Positions 1 through 14,900 of a stretch of 64,000 nucleotides of DNA are shown piece by piece; the stretch's first letter is position 1; each line of letters opens with the position of its first letter. The DNA comes from Prostheceraeus crozeri (Eukaryota; Platyhelminthes; Polycladida; Euryleptidae), in NCBI GenBank assembly GCA_907163375.1, contig CAJQUW010016870.1, positions 1-64,000 on the forward strand, in the 5' to 3' direction. Position numbers and translations under genes: made by a program. The notes under the pieces are model-generated. The model was not told where the DNA came from and made no database searches. It saw only the letters and a program-made list of their open reading frames with translations.

Positions 1-296
1 TGCTATTTAAACACGCACAATTCATAAAAACGTGACACATTACAATCTTAGTTTAAATCTTATCATCACAATGGTTGGATCTACTGAAAGATCTGTTCGA
101 TTGGAGACAAGCGGAGAAGAATTCAGAAGTTAACAAGGGAAATCATACATCTGCAAGCACAAAGTAAAATATTCTTACACTTGGATATGAGAAGAATTTT
201 TGAATACATCGGAGACCCGCACATCAATTATAGGACATGATTTAAGAGAGAGAAAAAATTGTAATTCTCAAATTTGAAATTCTCACATTTTATGAT

Positions 297-540
297 TTTC
301 GGTGTCCTGGAACGGTCATGATTTTAAGGGTGAAATGTCATAATCACAAATTTGAGATTCTTAACTTTTATGATTTTTTCGGTGTCCTGGAACGGTCTTG
401 ATTTAAGCGAGAAAATTGTAATTCACAAATTTTGAGATTCTTAACTTTTCTGATTTTCGGTGTCCTGGAACGGTCATGATTTTAAGGGTGAAAATTGTAA
501 TTCTCAAATTTGAGATTTTGAAAAATTTGAAAATTGGGTA
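297..540. repeat. Tandem repeat, about 80-bp unit
   Basis: Three diverged copies of an AT-rich unit lie head to tail. Each begins with the block GGTGTCCTGGAACGGTC, at 301, 381 and 459, giving periods of 80 and 78 bp. Each is followed by a stretch related to TTGTAATTCTCAAATTTGAGATT. A fourth copy of the block alone sits at 756, after the 109-bp repeat pair. No coding potential is visible. It looks like a small satellite or the tandem core of an unidentified transposon. Confidence 0.85.
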
Positions 541-544
541 TTTT

Positions 545-755
545 GAAAAACGCCCAAATTTATGAATTTAGGTCTTCATAACCTGAAAAAGGGTTCAAAC
601 TCATGAATTTATGTCGTTTTTAAAAATGCCATTTTTTGAAAAAATGGTACTTTTTGAATGGACTAAATTCATGTATTTAGGTCTTAATAACCTGAAAAAG
701 GGTTCAAATTCATGAATTTATGTCGTTTTTAAAGATACTATTTTTTGAATTTTAT
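545..755. repeat. Duplicated 109-bp unit
   Basis: Two copies of a unit containing AACCTGAAAAAGGGTTCAAA followed by CATGAATTTATGTCGTTTTT lie 109 bp apart (the preceding GGTCTT word is at 571 and 680). The pair is bounded on both sides by the GGTGTCCTGGAACGGTC block of the neighbouring array, so both repeats probably belong to one larger repetitive element. No protein is encoded. Confidence 0.8.
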
Positions 756-772
756 GGTGTCCTGGAACGGTC

Positions 773-1844
773 TTTTGCCCATTACTTAAATTAGACAATC
801 ATATTTGCTTATAATGATTATTATTCCGTCTTGATCATGAAATCTCAAATTGAGCCTCAGTGCCGCAGTTGGACAACATTCATTCATACTTATTTATTAG
901 AACAAACACGGGTGTGCGAATGTGCTTGGAATTCTCCGGCGTTGCTCTATCAGCATCTAAGAGCCCTGAGGACTCTTCACCATGCAAATATTTAATTTCC
1001 GTGACTAGCTACTCTGTACTTGAACAATTCATTTTTTGCTAGGCATCTTTTCTGATGGAAGGATATCTTACTAGGCAAACTTAATAATCGATGACATAAA
1101 ATTCATTTGAAATTACTGTCCGTAGAAAAAGACGCAATCAAATCTGCTACCACTTGACAATCGAATGTACAACCGCGGCATGCATCAATCGAGAGCTTAT
1201 AGTGAGACTTTTTCAATTAACTGTATATACCGCAACTGTATATAACTGTAATATACTCGTATACATGTGTTTGCTTGTGAATGCTGTATAATAGTTAAAA
1301 TGAAAGAATTGCTTCATTTAGGAATCATAATTCTTCAGCAATTAGACATTCTGGGAAAAGTGTGGTAACAAAATGCTGACTACATCATCATGGTAATAAA
1401 TCAAGTATAAGGCGAAAGAATGTTTTTGGCATCCTGTTGGTATGTTACCATAGATCGCTGTATTATGACAGAGGCTCTATAATTGCTAATAAATTGTCAA
1501 TTTATTTCGAATGAAGCAAGGCATTTTTCATGATAGACAAGCGTGTTTTAATGTTTCCATCTTTTCGGTTAGTAGCACTTCCATCATGTACATATTCTAT
1601 GCATACTTTTGCCATTAATCCTGCTAGCATGACTCTGAATAATGAGCTACAGCCATAACTTTCCACAGTGGGAGAAACCAGAAAACATGATGTTGACTTA
1701 CATTAATTTTTTAAATGCATTGCAGAGTGCCAGAGTGTCCTCAGACTTCTTCAATTTAAGCACAAAAAGTTCTTGGCAGCCGCAGACAGAGGCTAGAAAG
1801 GATTGCCTTTCGCCCCAGAAAGGATTGCCCATTCGCCTGGGAAA
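773..1844. other. Upstream flank, nothing recognised
   Basis: AT-rich DNA. Only short open frames without recognisable domains are present, and I see no RNA gene or element ends here. Confidence 0.5.
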
Positions 1845-1959
1845 GGCCCAAACTAGCTTAAAACATCTAGATATCTAGAATGAATGTGGAAACACCGAGC
1901 AACGTTGTGTTGTGTAGTCCTGCTTGCTCAGCCATTCGAATTTTAAGCTAGTTTGGGCC
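1845..1959. repeat. Perfect 19-bp inverted repeat
   Basis: GGCCCAAACTAGCTTAAAA (1845-1863) is exactly repeated in reverse complement at 1941-1959, with a 77-bp spacer. Just inside the left arm is the perfect 14-bp palindrome TCTAGATATCTAGA (1866-1879). The arrangement would fit a very small foldback element or MITE, but I see no clear target duplication. A cruciform-forming site is the alternative. Confidence 0.75.
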
Positions 1960-2796
1960 AATCCGAGCCGCACTGATTGAAGAGCGAGGCGCCGCGTCTA
2001 CGTGTTCCATTCAAGGAATTTTTGCGCTCAAATTGTTCAAGTCTGAGGGCATCTTTCTATTTTTTAAACAATAGGAGGTCCTTCGACTGATCAACCGGCC
2101 AGACAGTGACTGACTTGGCTAGTCAGACGGCTTCTGATGAATAAAGGAAAGAAATAAGAACATACTTCTGGTTCTTGGATTTCCCCTACTATTGAAGTTA
2201 TCAACTAATGCTCGTATTGCGTAACATCATGTAGCACGATGCAGAGAGAAATACTATTGCTGGAATATTATTACTATATGGTTTGCGTATGCCGTGTATG
2301 CATAATGATTTCTATGATAGATAATGAATATTTTGCGAGATTTCTTCTGTCCAATATCACATTAGTGCGGTGAGATGCGGCGTGAACCCCGTGAAGCAGT
2401 GTCGGCTCATGAATAAAATGTGTCATGTTTTTGTAAGTTGTTGCAGTGCCTGAACATTATATCATTTTTGATCATTGAAATAGGTCGTTTATCTACAGTT
2501 GACTAGAATGGAAATTGACTCAAGGTCGCGGCACATCCGGGGGAACTAAGTTGGGGCATGAAGAACCAATGGAAAGCTCAGAATTGCACATGTGACTTCT
2601 TCTAGCCCAATGGTTTAGCCGTTGATAAGTGTATCTAAGTGAAAATGCGTGCGATTTTTGTGCCACTATTTTGTATTGGATGAAACTTTTCCATTCTAGA
2701 GCTTTATTGTTATCAATTTCTATGTTTTTGATTGTTAAAATGCCAATCATAATTTGACGAGCTATCATCCCGAATTTGCATATATTTTATTGGGCG
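1960..2796. other. Presumed 5' flank or leader intron of POLH
   Basis: No recognisable coding sequence. The polymerase transcript presumably starts upstream of or within this stretch, but I cannot point to a promoter. The pyrimidine-rich end at about 2797-2820 looks like a splice acceptor. Confidence 0.4.
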
Positions 2797-2821
2797 CTTC
2801 TTCACTTCTGAATTCTTTCAG
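2797..2821 (+). promoter_or_regulatory. Likely 3' splice site before the first coding exon
   Basis: A pyrimidine-rich run ends in TTCTTTCAG, with the final G at 2821, just 13 bases before the start codon. This is a good 3' splice-site context. It suggests the transcript begins with a noncoding leader exon further upstream, as in the mammalian gene. An unspliced 5' UTR that merely contains this sequence cannot be excluded. Confidence 0.5.
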
Positions 2822-2834
2822 TCACTATTAGAGA

Positions 2835-2971
2835 ATGAATGGGGCTACGGATCGGATTGTGGTGCTGGTGGACATGGATTGCTTTTACGTGCAAGTTGAA
2901 CAACGTGAAAAGCCTGAACTGAAGGGTAAACCTTGCGCAGTAGTTCAATACAATCAATGGAAAGGCGGTGG
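2835..2971 (+). CDS. POLH: POLH coding exon 1
   Basis: Encodes residues 1-45 plus two bases of codon 46. It holds LVDMDCFYVQVEQR, with metal-binding D13 and steric-gate F17-Y18 neighbours, and Q38 in VVQYNQWKGG. The donor is GG|GTGAGT. The start ATG is preceded in frame by TAG at 2829-2831, which fixes it as the first possible start. Confidence 0.96.
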
Positions 2972-5900
2972 GTGAGTCAGTCCAAGTCATAGTGTTTAGC
3001 CTGACCTGACTTGACTTATCACCTTAAATAACTCTTATTTCAATTTAATTTTTGCAGTATCATTGCTGTCGGTTATGAAGCGAGGGCACATGGCGTTACT
3101 CGTAACATGAGAGGCGATGAGGCCAAGCAACGTTGTCCAGACATCATTCTTTGCTCCGTGCCATGTGTGAGAGACAAAGCTGATTTAACACGCTACCGTG
3201 ACGCTGGTGCTGAAGTAATTCGTGTTCTCGCCAACTTCAGCAATGTAGTTGAAAGGGCTAGCATTGATGAGGCCTATCTTGACATTACAGGTGAGGAGAG
3301 ATTAGCTAACTGCGACTGTCTACCTTATTGCACCATTCACAATGGCTTCATCTAACAGAGAGTTGCGTAATTGTGTCTCATATTTCTCAACTTCAGCGTT
3401 GTATAAAGAGCTTTGAAGCGCCAATAATAGAATTTGTTTCATCCTATCTGAATTTAGCTGACACGAATGGCAAAGACCTTCTTAAAGCTCCTCTTGTGAC
3501 TAGTAACCTCTTGCACTGTTAATTGCGAGATGCAATGTCTTGTGTTGATAAAACTATATCCTTTGATCACGCGAACAGGCCATGGGCCATGGCACTCGTA
3601 TCAACATCAGTACTAACTGCTGTTACGTGTTGACCGCATAATAGTATAATATCGTACTCTATGCTTAATCACGACACAATTGATAGGACAGCCTCAATGT
3701 AGGCCGATCCTTCGATTCAAATTACGATCTTTCTATAATAAATAATCCTGTAAATCGGAAAATCTCCTCAATTTATCGTAACATGATCAAGACGAGATCA
3801 TCGTCGTGACGATGATAGACACAAAACAAGTCAGGAAATTAAGCATGGCTGTCACACTCCTTTAACTTAATAAGCACCTGTGTGCATCAGAAAAGTACAG
3901 TATACATAGACTAGAATTGCATGTCACCTAATGACAGATTCCTGGTGATGTGACTCATCGCAAGAAAGAAACATCAGATGCCTATTCTGCAGTCTCTAGA
4001 TCTAGCAGTGATTCAATCTGCTAAGGTGCACTTCCACCTGAATGTTGGAACATCTCAATGTCAGGAAGGTTTCGAATACAGAAATGCAATGAACAAATGA
4101 CATAATGTGTTTCTGTCAATTTAGATCATTGACCGGACTTGGAGATCGGTCGTGTCGGAGGGGATGAAAGGAAAAAGAACGACAGCCAGAAAAAAGAGGA
4201 CAGCGAGGTTGTTGAAATAACTCCTACCAGGTGGTGACTGTTGACATTACATTAATGCATCAAGTGACTGGAACAGATCTTGATTCCTTCCTGTCCACAA
4301 TTGGGGATTTGATTTGAATGATGCATTTTGTTTGAGCATGCGAAAACTTGATTTAAACATTCATTATAAACAGGGGTCTTCTCAGATCGAAGTTCGAACT
4401 TTCAAGTACAAATTACATATTTGGTAATGAAAGAAACATTCAAGTGCATCTTGGGCATTTTTTCAAAACCAACAATGCATCGAAGGCAAAGGAGACATTT
4501 CAGATGTAACGGCAGACATAGTAAATTAATCAATGCGTTTTCAAGAAGACCTTCCTATGGTCAGTACTCTGAATCTCATCACCAATATTATTTAGTCTAT
4601 CGAAACTGTGGGATGAACTATTAGCGGCTGATAAAAATATGATTTTGGGGACTTTATAAGACCGGCTAAGTGATTCTGTTAGAGAGCCTTGGGTATCCAT
4701 TGCAAAACAAAAGTATTCCCATTTACATTGTATTGAGTTATGCCTGTTTTGAGCATGCCATGAGATCATATGTGAATTTTTTTACGTTGAATGTTGTGAC
4801 GTCAATATCATGTTGATATTTAAATATTTGCATTTAGATAGATGTGTTGTATGCAGTGTATATTTAGGCCCGTCTGTGAGCCTAAATCTCGACGATAACC
4901 AATGAAGACATATTACCTTTCCAATGACAGCCTAAATCTTCGGCGTTTATTGGTGCATTTGAATAAATGAATAAAATAATGATGTTCATTCAAATAGCAC
5001 CCATGTGAGACTAAAAAAGTTGCACCACCTTAACGATGGAATTCTGCGAATGTGGCATTAACAAGATAGACAGAGCTCGAACTTTTCATATCAATTTAGC
5101 ATGATCATGTCATTAACAAGTCTATAGAAAGTGCTATGACTTACCACATTACCTCCAATAGTTATTTAAACAACTACATGGTTGCCTCGTTACACGACTT
5201 AGATATCTTAAATCCTCCGGTGGGGTGAGGGCGTGGACTCCCAGATGTAAAACACCTGGACTGTCAGCCAAAATGTGAGGTGTACACCAGGAGGCTAGTC
5301 TCTTGTACATTATATTATAAAGCAACATGTGTATTTTATTCAAGTTAATAAAATACAGATGCATATGATCACATAAACACACACCTGTCATTCACATAGC
5401 GTATACATAGGTGCATGACAACATTCATATATACACAGATGCACATAGTTAAAATTTACATTTATGGCAATAATTGCAAGTACTCTAAAACATGAATACT
5501 CGTATATTTCCTCACATTGAGCTGTGCATTTGCTAGAGAAGGGAGAGAATACATAGGCCTATGTGCTTTTTTTTATTATTCAACGTATCAAAGTGCGTCA
5601 AGATAGCAAAATTAAAAAAAACAGGCTAGCGACTAGATAATTTTTTTTAAAGAAAGTGCAAAATTTTATTTTTATAAAAAATACTTGGTAGAAGGACAAA
5701 CAGCGGTTCTCTTCTCCTCATGTGGAATGAATTGGCGAGTAAGTAAATATTTTAGAGTAGCTGTTGACTGAAATGTACCCCAGGCATTTTAAAGAAGGAC
5801 AGAATCCAGCCAGCAGAGGTCATTTTTTTATTACATATTTTTATATATTACTTTTGTCAATGATTTGACAACATATCAAGCAACGTTGGCTAGATATGTA

Positions 5901-8900
5901 CTCTGCAATAGTTCTAAGTATAAGTTTTTTTAATTTTTGAAAAAGAGTCTAGGTGTGTTGATTTCATTCTTTTTTGAAACTAGCTATATTTGATAAGTTC
6001 TTCATCCAGATCCTTGGCCATGCACTTCCGCGATATTTAAACTTCACAGCATTAGGCTTATAAAAATTGCCCGTTGTGGGTCAATTGTTTGTGATCACTA
6101 CAGCCCTCCTAAATATTTGTTATTTCATCGCGGTTCTCTTCTGAAGTTCATCAACTGTACAGAACAGGGAAATTGAGAGGGCAGTTAACATGTTCGCATT
6201 AGTCAACAATACCTAACTGTATTTGATAAGAAATTTTCGGTTGCGTCGAACAGCTTTAGATTTTAGATTTCGATTTATCTGCATATTTTTCGTGTTTAGT
6301 ATATTAAGATATCTCAATGTCTGTGTGATAAAATAGTCTCATAGAGTGCAGTTGCTACTTGTCACAATTTCAATTAAACTTAAATTTATGTCATTATCCT
6401 ATATACTTTTACACAATATCACTTTTTTAGATTGAAAAACGTTATTGATTGATGAATATTACTCTGCTGTATTCCGATTGAAGGATCATCATTTTTTCAT
6501 ATATAGTAGACCTTTAGAGTAGTTTACATGTAATTCCACATGTAGTGAAGCATGCTTGTACTAACTTTTCCTCATTGAGTTTACTAAGATGATCATCGCG
6601 TCACCTACGTACCACTTAAATCATAGAAATGACGTAAGTTGCTAGTATGAGCTATGGATTTGAAGTCAACGATCTTGAAGCTTTATAGTTTTGGATGTTC
6701 CATGCGTCCATTACCTCTAACACGATTCCATAAAAGAAATGATATTTGATTGCTGGAAACTTTTTACCTGACACAGCAAATTTTTTTATTCTTTTGTCCT
6801 CATCAAATCATGATCATTCCAGTATTTTGGTTAATCACTCAATTAAGTGTTCAGAAACTATTTAATTGTTATATTGCTTCATTTTTGAAATACAACTTTC
6901 ATGAATATGTTCGTTTTCTACCAGAGCTTATGAGCTACCGGTATTTTACTTAGTGATGTCATGTACACCTGAGCTGTTTATTAAGTTATTATAGACCTAC
7001 ATGTGTTTTGTGTTGAAGAAATTTACTTGAATAAGGAAGCCTGTCAATAAAGCCTGGTAGCTCTGATTAAAGGTGTGTATACGTCTACGCAAATCTGACT
7101 TTTAATATGCTAATATACGTAGTGTTACATATTAAGGATAATATCGGGCCTAAAACTAAATGCAGTTATTACATAGATGAAGCTGTCTATATTATGGGAC
7201 CTACTGTAAAAATCCAAATGTTGTGCATATCGTACACCTGATTCGATTTTTTTCGACAGGAATTGGGAACCCTGGGCTGTAGTTCGGTGTTTTAAATATC
7301 TGAGCCGCACAGTGTGTTGTACAGATGAATGACACGTGACCATTGTCATGTGATTGAAATAGTTTTGTGGTTTGACTTCATAAATTTTGAATTGCTTTGG
7401 TTAACTCCTATTATTTGTGTTATTAACGTGAACGTGAATGATAAATAGGTGTATTGGATTATTTGACCAGTCGTCTTCGCTGAAGCTTCACTTCAGGTCA
7501 TCAATGATATTAAAAGTTCATCTTGACTTTATAACCTACGTAGGCTGTGTTTATTGAAAGGTATTCTGTCATTGTAATGAAGTCGACGTGAAACAAATGG
7601 TGACAGCTTTCATATTCAACCCACAGTGTTATCAGATCGGCAATGACAGGACCAGTACGGTATTCTTCAATACTCTTTGACTAAGGTAAACGTGATTAAT
7701 GCCAGGAGATGGTGCACGTGATTATACCTCAATGCGATCGTTGGAATGCGGAATAGCGGTTTAATCGCATTTCTATAAGCAGCTGTCTTTCAGGAAACGT
7801 AACTAATAATGAAATGTGTTGTGTGTTCTCTTATTTTCTCGAACAGAATTAGTTCATATCACATGCAATAGTCACTTTTTTGACAATGCGTTGGATTCTA
7901 AGGACAAAATTCATTGTGTGAAATATGCCGTATACGGCAATGTCACATACTACCCCTATTAATGTTTGATCGTGCAGGTGACCTCACATGATCATTGGTC
8001 GTATGTGTATGTGAACAAGTCGCATTTGATTCCCTGCTTTAACTGTTAAGTAGCTTAATTGTCCTGAATTTCAATTTTCAGCTTAAAGATACTGGGAAAT
8101 TCTGGGGACATTCAGTTCGACTTATACTCTTACTGATTCATGTCAGGCCAAATAGACAATGAAATCTTATCATCGCTGCTCTTGAAGTGTATTCGTTGGA
8201 GCAATTTTTTATATAGTACATGTGTATTATTTTCCTGTTACCCGATAATCTGGGAGACTGAAGTTGGACTGGACCCTTCCAATGGGAGAATTATTTTCCC
8301 GGAGATTAGTCAATAATCTGTTTTAGTTCCAGAGCTGCTCATAATCTGATATTTAATGGCAAATCTGCTATTTAGTTCGTTTTTTCCTCCTAATGAGTGC
8401 CTGGAGAAATTATAATGTTTAATTTTATCTAATACCTCTCGCTGTGTTGACACAATAAAGGACTTATGCATTGAGATTTTATGTATTCAATTATGTTTTG
8501 TTGCATGTTTGCTGTTTTGAAGATTTGCTGCTATCATTCATGCCACGTGAGACTCTGTACTGTGTCATTCGACTCGGTGACCAGAATCTCCTCAGAATTG
8601 TTCAAATGATGTTGACTGTTTCTGACTGAAGTTCTGTTTATGCATAATAACTATCTCGGATGATATCAGTGATGACGATGTAATAGGTTAAGTTTGGGAG
8701 TGCAAGATTACGAAAGGCGCATAAATCAAGTATACTAGATGCGTCAGTAGACAGGAGTTTTGCGAAGATCAGAGGGATTAGCACACGATTTGATGAGATG
8801 AAAAAGATAGCTCGTAGTTACGTTGACATTATCCTTGCATTATCGCGAATTTGACATACTAGCTCACCGAGTTCCAGAGTGTGATGATAACTTGGCTATA

Positions 8901-11900
8901 TGCCATTCAATGTCGGTTTGGTGTGATACAAATACACTGTTCTTATTGTGTAACATTTTGAAGTAACTGAACATAAAGTTGATACTATTTGTGCAGTTTA
9001 TGTTACAGTACGTCTTTTAAATTCCGCTTCATTTGCGTTTCATATTCTACAAATGGAGATAACCCAACATCTTCATAATGTGATTGTATAAATCCCGTTA
9101 ATTTTGATTATAAATAGATGCCGTTAATGACCATTTCAGATCAAGTAGACAATGTGGAAATTCCAACTACAGAGATGTTCAAGAATACGTTTTTAGTCGG
9201 ACGGGACTCGGATGATGTCGCAAATTGGCTTCCTGATCTTCTAGCTGCCAATCCTGCTTGTGGGAGATTGGCTCGTGGTGCAACTATTGTGGAAAAAATG
9301 CGTCAAGCAGTCTTCGAACAAACAGGCTTTCATTGCTCAGCCGGTATCTCCCATAACAAGGTGAGCAGCATGGGAAGGAAGGAAGGTTTTCAAGTTATTA
9401 AGTGCATAAACTCACGAAATACCAGAGAAAATGATCACAGACAACCTACGTGACATGCATAAATTAGAAATGTCTTTTACAGCAACATAATGAACAAGTG
9501 GATGTCGCCAACACTCTTCACATAAATTGGATCGCAATCAAACACTGCTATAAAAACGTGAAACTCATGCCTCAAGCAAAAATTGTTGTTTTTGTCACCT
9601 ACCACTGATGTATTTACTTGCTTACTCTTACTCCACGTTTGACGTCCGTTGAATCCCATCTCCTGGGGCTGAACGGTTGATGGATCTCCTCCATTAATCT
9701 CGGTTGGCAGCGAGTTCTTCGGGAATTCCTATTTTCTTCACATCTTCTGAGACACACTGATGCCATGTTCTTCTTGGTCTTCCGACGACTCGACGCCCTG
9801 AGACTTCCATGCTTTCCACTCTGCCCAAGCAGTTTCCCTCATAATATATTTCCCTGATGTAGATAATCGTAAATGGGAGCACTGTAATGAAAAGGGAGAA
9901 ACACTTAATTAATTTGCAGAAGTTGGCTGAAAGCCTTGAGAACTACCACAAGCAGTCAACTGTAATTTCACAGCCGTTACATTCAGTTGTGCATTGTCTA
10001 AAGGCATGCAATGTATATGTCAACAAAAATTCCTCTGAAATCATCTAATCACTGTAGAAAAAGTATTATAAGAAACGACCCATATAGTGTCAAGGAATCC
10101 GTGGTTGACTCCATTGTTGAGTAAATGAAGTGATGAGTGATATTCACTGTTATTGTGGAAATTGTTGTGATGATGTTTTGGATAAAGTGAATTGGATGCG
10201 AAATTCGTAAATCGCATGATGAAAAGTCTCATCATTACATCAAACATGTGGGAAATCGTTATTTTATGATTTTTAATTGTTTTAGTAGTTTATTTTATTT
10301 CTTATTTTGATAAATTGCATCTGCTGTAGCCATAATAGAATGACAAGTTTTGTTAGCACTTTTTTCCCAATAAATTTTATCATGCTGCCAAAAAACTTCG
10401 ACAGAGATACACTGCTTCGATTGCTTGAGCTTTACTTCTATAAAAGACACTCAAACACTACTTCTAGAAAAGCGTCAAGAGATAAGCAACAACTCAATAG
10501 TTACTTGTACAAGCACGTTGGTTAGAACATGGAACGCCGAAAGTAATTTTGATTTCGACAGTTTTAGCTATTTTTAATGCTCCCCGATTACATTTAATTG
10601 GCCCAATCCTAGGGAGACCGTAAAATTTGCATCAATGAGCTCCGGGAATATCCTGAACCTACAGAAGGTGATCGAATTAACCAAGCATTTGGCAAGTCCC
10701 ACTTTTATAGCTGTATGTATCTAGACTTCTCGACTGTTCTGTAACTCAGTTGATTTGATTTCGTAAATTTAGAGTTTTGTCATCCAGCTCAAAAATGAAA
10801 CAAGCATTTCAATATACATTGTTCTTCAAAAATTTGGCTCCTGGTCATCGGCCTAATGGTCTTTTACAAAATAGTGCTGAAGCTCGGATTTGAAAAAAAT
10901 GTCCCAGGGAAAGCTTCAACATGAAATTTCAGTGCCAGAACCGTTCTCAACAATATCTAAAACCTATGGTCCTGTCAAACCTATAGCCGGGAAATCAGTG
11001 GAGTCAATAGAATCAATCTGAGTGACAGTTCGCGCAGATGGGCCTAAATAGACCCTTCAGAGGCTTTTGTTCATCCACTTAAAGTTTAACTGACACATTA
11101 GTTTTTGTTTTTGCTGAGAACGCTATAATATTTAAATTTTGCTTTGAGGCTTTCCCTTGGACAGTTTAATCAAGACCATTTTGACTTGACACTCATATTT
11201 CAGCCAATTTAAACAATTAATTGATGTTGTTTGACTATAGCATGAATACTGCTTGGTTTTGTCCTACTGATAGCTTACATTTGCAGTGCCAACTATTTAG
11301 ATTGTCAACAATTGCTCTCACCCAACGATTGATTTATGTTGCTCTGACACTTACCAGATACTTAAATGTACATTTTGTACATGTCCTTCATAGAAATATA
11401 TTGACCTTTGCCTTGCACTATTTCTCAATCAAAGTGCAAAGGGAAATTGTTCATTTCGATCAGTTAGAACGCACCATGTGTAGATCATTTATAATTCCAA
11501 AGCACCACTTGATAGAATGTTCCAAATATTAGGCAATCTGAAAGAAAATAAATTGCATCTGAAATTCTCTTTTTTTCGTCTACACATTTTTACTATCTTG
11601 TACAAAATAGGATAATTTTTATTTCTCAATATTCAACTATACTTTACTTCAGCGAGCAGACTGATTGAGTAAACTGTTGGGATGTGATAGATTCAAATTT
11701 TTGATAGGCAAACAACTGAATTACCTGAGACACGAGCACGTAACTACGATATAAGTCTGTAAGAAAGTCTGGTTTAAGAATGGGAGGTCTTATTTACGCA
11801 TTCATTTCTTTAAGGCTATGTACTCGTATAATTAAAATAGGTTGAACTGCCGGTCTTCTTTGAAAGGATGCTTGGGAATTGGGAATTCCCCTCTTTAAAA

Positions 11901-14900
11901 ACAGCACTGAACTTTTGATTCTGCCGAATTCGACCTTGCGTCCACTTCACCTTGCGGAAGTGGTTCTCAATGCGGGCACCGCGTCGTTTACAATAGAAAC
12001 ATAGAGATGCAGAAGTATAGATAATCAAAGGAATTGAGTATTTCGGAGCACTCGGAAAATGATTCAATTCACCAGTCTCTTAGTAATTGTGACAGCTAGT
12101 GCAGCGCACGACGTTGAAAGTTATGATCCTTTTGACATGGAAATAAGAAAATTTCTGTATATTCAGTAGGCTGAATGTTGACTAAATTATTCCCTTGAAA
12201 ATATCACGACTTGATGTGCTCGAACTTCCATTTCGGCTTCCATGAGACATCGCTGGAGGTCCTCTTACAAACTTATGAGCAAGTATCTTTACATTTTATG
12301 ATCGTGTAACGATTGTTTGACGAGGAAACTACCGAAAAATGCAGTTTCACTTCTATTTATTCTCACAGGTACCAATTTTTTCATATCAATTAATTCTTAT
12401 TCAACACACAAAGTGCTGTCTGACATATCTTCGTCTGCCTCTGTGTACTTCCTGTATGAGAATTCACGTCAAGACTAGCCATGCTCAATAAGCTGGCGAA
12501 ATTAGATTCTTTCGCTCGGTATGAATCATTTTTCTGAATTACAAACTCATTTATTAACCACATTTTGAACCAGTGTTCTATTCTGAAACTGAGAATCCAC
12601 AGCAACACTCATACCTTCAAAGTTATAACTTTGAAGGCGTTGGACGCTTGCTTATATACCCCTCTAATATATTTATTTATTTAAGGATCAATTTGTGTAG
12701 TTTGATGGTTATTTGTCATACAAGCACTAATCTGGTTCGAGCATTTGTCAACGTAGCGTTTCAAATGCTGGCCGACTGAGCTACAGAAATTTCATTCTAC
12801 AACGAAATGAGATTTTCAGACTAAAGTTAATTATATTTCCTAATTTCTACTGCGCTGGATTTTTATGGAAACCAGCTAATCAGATTGACCGAAAGCAAAT
12901 AAAGCCTGAGATAGTTGCATTCGGAGTGTCGATATGTGTTCAGTTCGTCTTCGTTACAAAGCAAGTTAGTGGCAAATGGATTATCGATCGAATATACACC
13001 GAACTGTCCGTCTGTTTGTCGGTTATTCTTAAGAAACACTGTAACATGACAATCCTGTATCTATGATAATCGGTGTGACATTCACAATAGCTGAATAGAT
13101 GAACAGAAAGATAGAACAGATGATCAGATTCGATGCAGTAATTTGTCTAATTGAAATGGCCTACAGAGGTTCAAGTGAAAAATGAATAATTCAACTGTAG
13201 CCTTTAGCATGACTTGAGTAATTTGCTATATGTCAAGCAGTATGCTTTTCTTCAATTCGGTGCAGTATATGCATGTGCATAGAAGTACATATTATCTTTA
13301 AGTAACCTCTTAACCAAATATCACAGTCACTGAGGTCAGATTTTCGTATGGGCCAACTGCAAGTGAAACATTGACTGATTACCCGAGAGTCGAGATTCCC
13401 ATAGAGACGAAATAAATCCTTAGCTATTTGAGCGGTGCGTATTGCTGCGCCATCATGTTCACAAACAGCGCGGGGAAGCATACATTCTCCATCAACTGAG
13501 GGATCACGTGAGAAGCCTCAGCATTTCAAAATAGCACTCGGAGTCTGCCGAAGCTGTTGCAACATTTTCTCTTAAGCATTGAACAATGAATACGGAATCA
13601 AAACTAGCCCATGTCACTTTGAGAGAAAGTGGTTCATCTAAATGCTAATAAGGGTTTTCTGTTTCCCTTAAATTATGGAATCAGATTTTCACTTCTCCAT
13701 GAAGAGAAAACTGTCTCCATCTGCCCATGAATACGAGAGAAAAAGTTACGGATTCTAATGGTTGTAGTGTAGCACTGCACAGGCGCGCAAAAGGAAACCA
13801 AGCCTGCTTATCGTGGTCAATGCACAATTGAAATCGTCATGGATTAAGCTTCAATTGATGAGTCTATGATCCATGCGTACCTGAATAAATACAGTAGACT
13901 TTTATAACTAGTTGATCAATTCTCAATTCTGCTCGACAATTTCCTGCGTCATTGAAGTTTAAAGGCTTTTGAAGACTAGGAAGTCAACAGCGATCCATAC
14001 CAGTAACATCATCAGACGAGAGGTTTTTTTGTTTATACATGTATATTCGTGCATTCTATCGCTTCCGGAGGTCGTCGTCCAGGCAGCTGCGGCTGTGTAG
14101 CGCGTTTCGCCACCCAGTCCACCGCGTCTCGCTCCACCTGTCCAAACCATCTTAACCGCTTCTCCATGATTTGAGCAACTTTCACTCGACGCCGGACCAC
14201 AATGCTCTCTATGTTGTCCTTCAACATCATTTCTAGTTACCACTAGCATCCTCATCTCCATCGTATGCAAAGCACCTACGTGAGCAGCGGTGGTAACCCA
14301 GTATTCAATGATAGTGCTGCCGGTCTCACTACTGTCTTATATGTTTTCGACTTCAGCTTGGGGGACAGTCTTCAATCACATGAGGCACCGGTGCATTGCT
14401 TAACATGCATAATACACATACTATATTACTTCTGCCAATAACTAATCATTTCTATTCCAAGCATAGACCTGAAGACATAGGCCTACCGTATCAAACAATG
14501 AGCTATTGTGGTAATCAGAAGCCTAATCGGGCAATAAGTCATTCTTATCTATCAGGTGCGACAAAAATTGCCGAACCCAAGCAGAATTGAATATATTTGA
14601 AAGTGATATAATATTCCATATCGAAGATTTGTCTTATGTCCTCCATTTTCATTTCAAAATTGCATGTATTTGCAATCTTAGGAAAACATTCTGTCACCAT
14701 TTCCCTGAAAACCGATCCCGCCCCAGTTTGCTTATTTTATGGATGTGTAACTCATCTGACATCATTTCTGAGAGCATCTCTTTGTGATCAGTCGCATCCG
14801 TAATAACTGAGGCTGTTGGTATGGCGATATACGCGCGTATTTAAGTATTGTTCAGTAAATCGGATTTTGATAAAGTTTGAGTAGATAGTTTGATGTACAT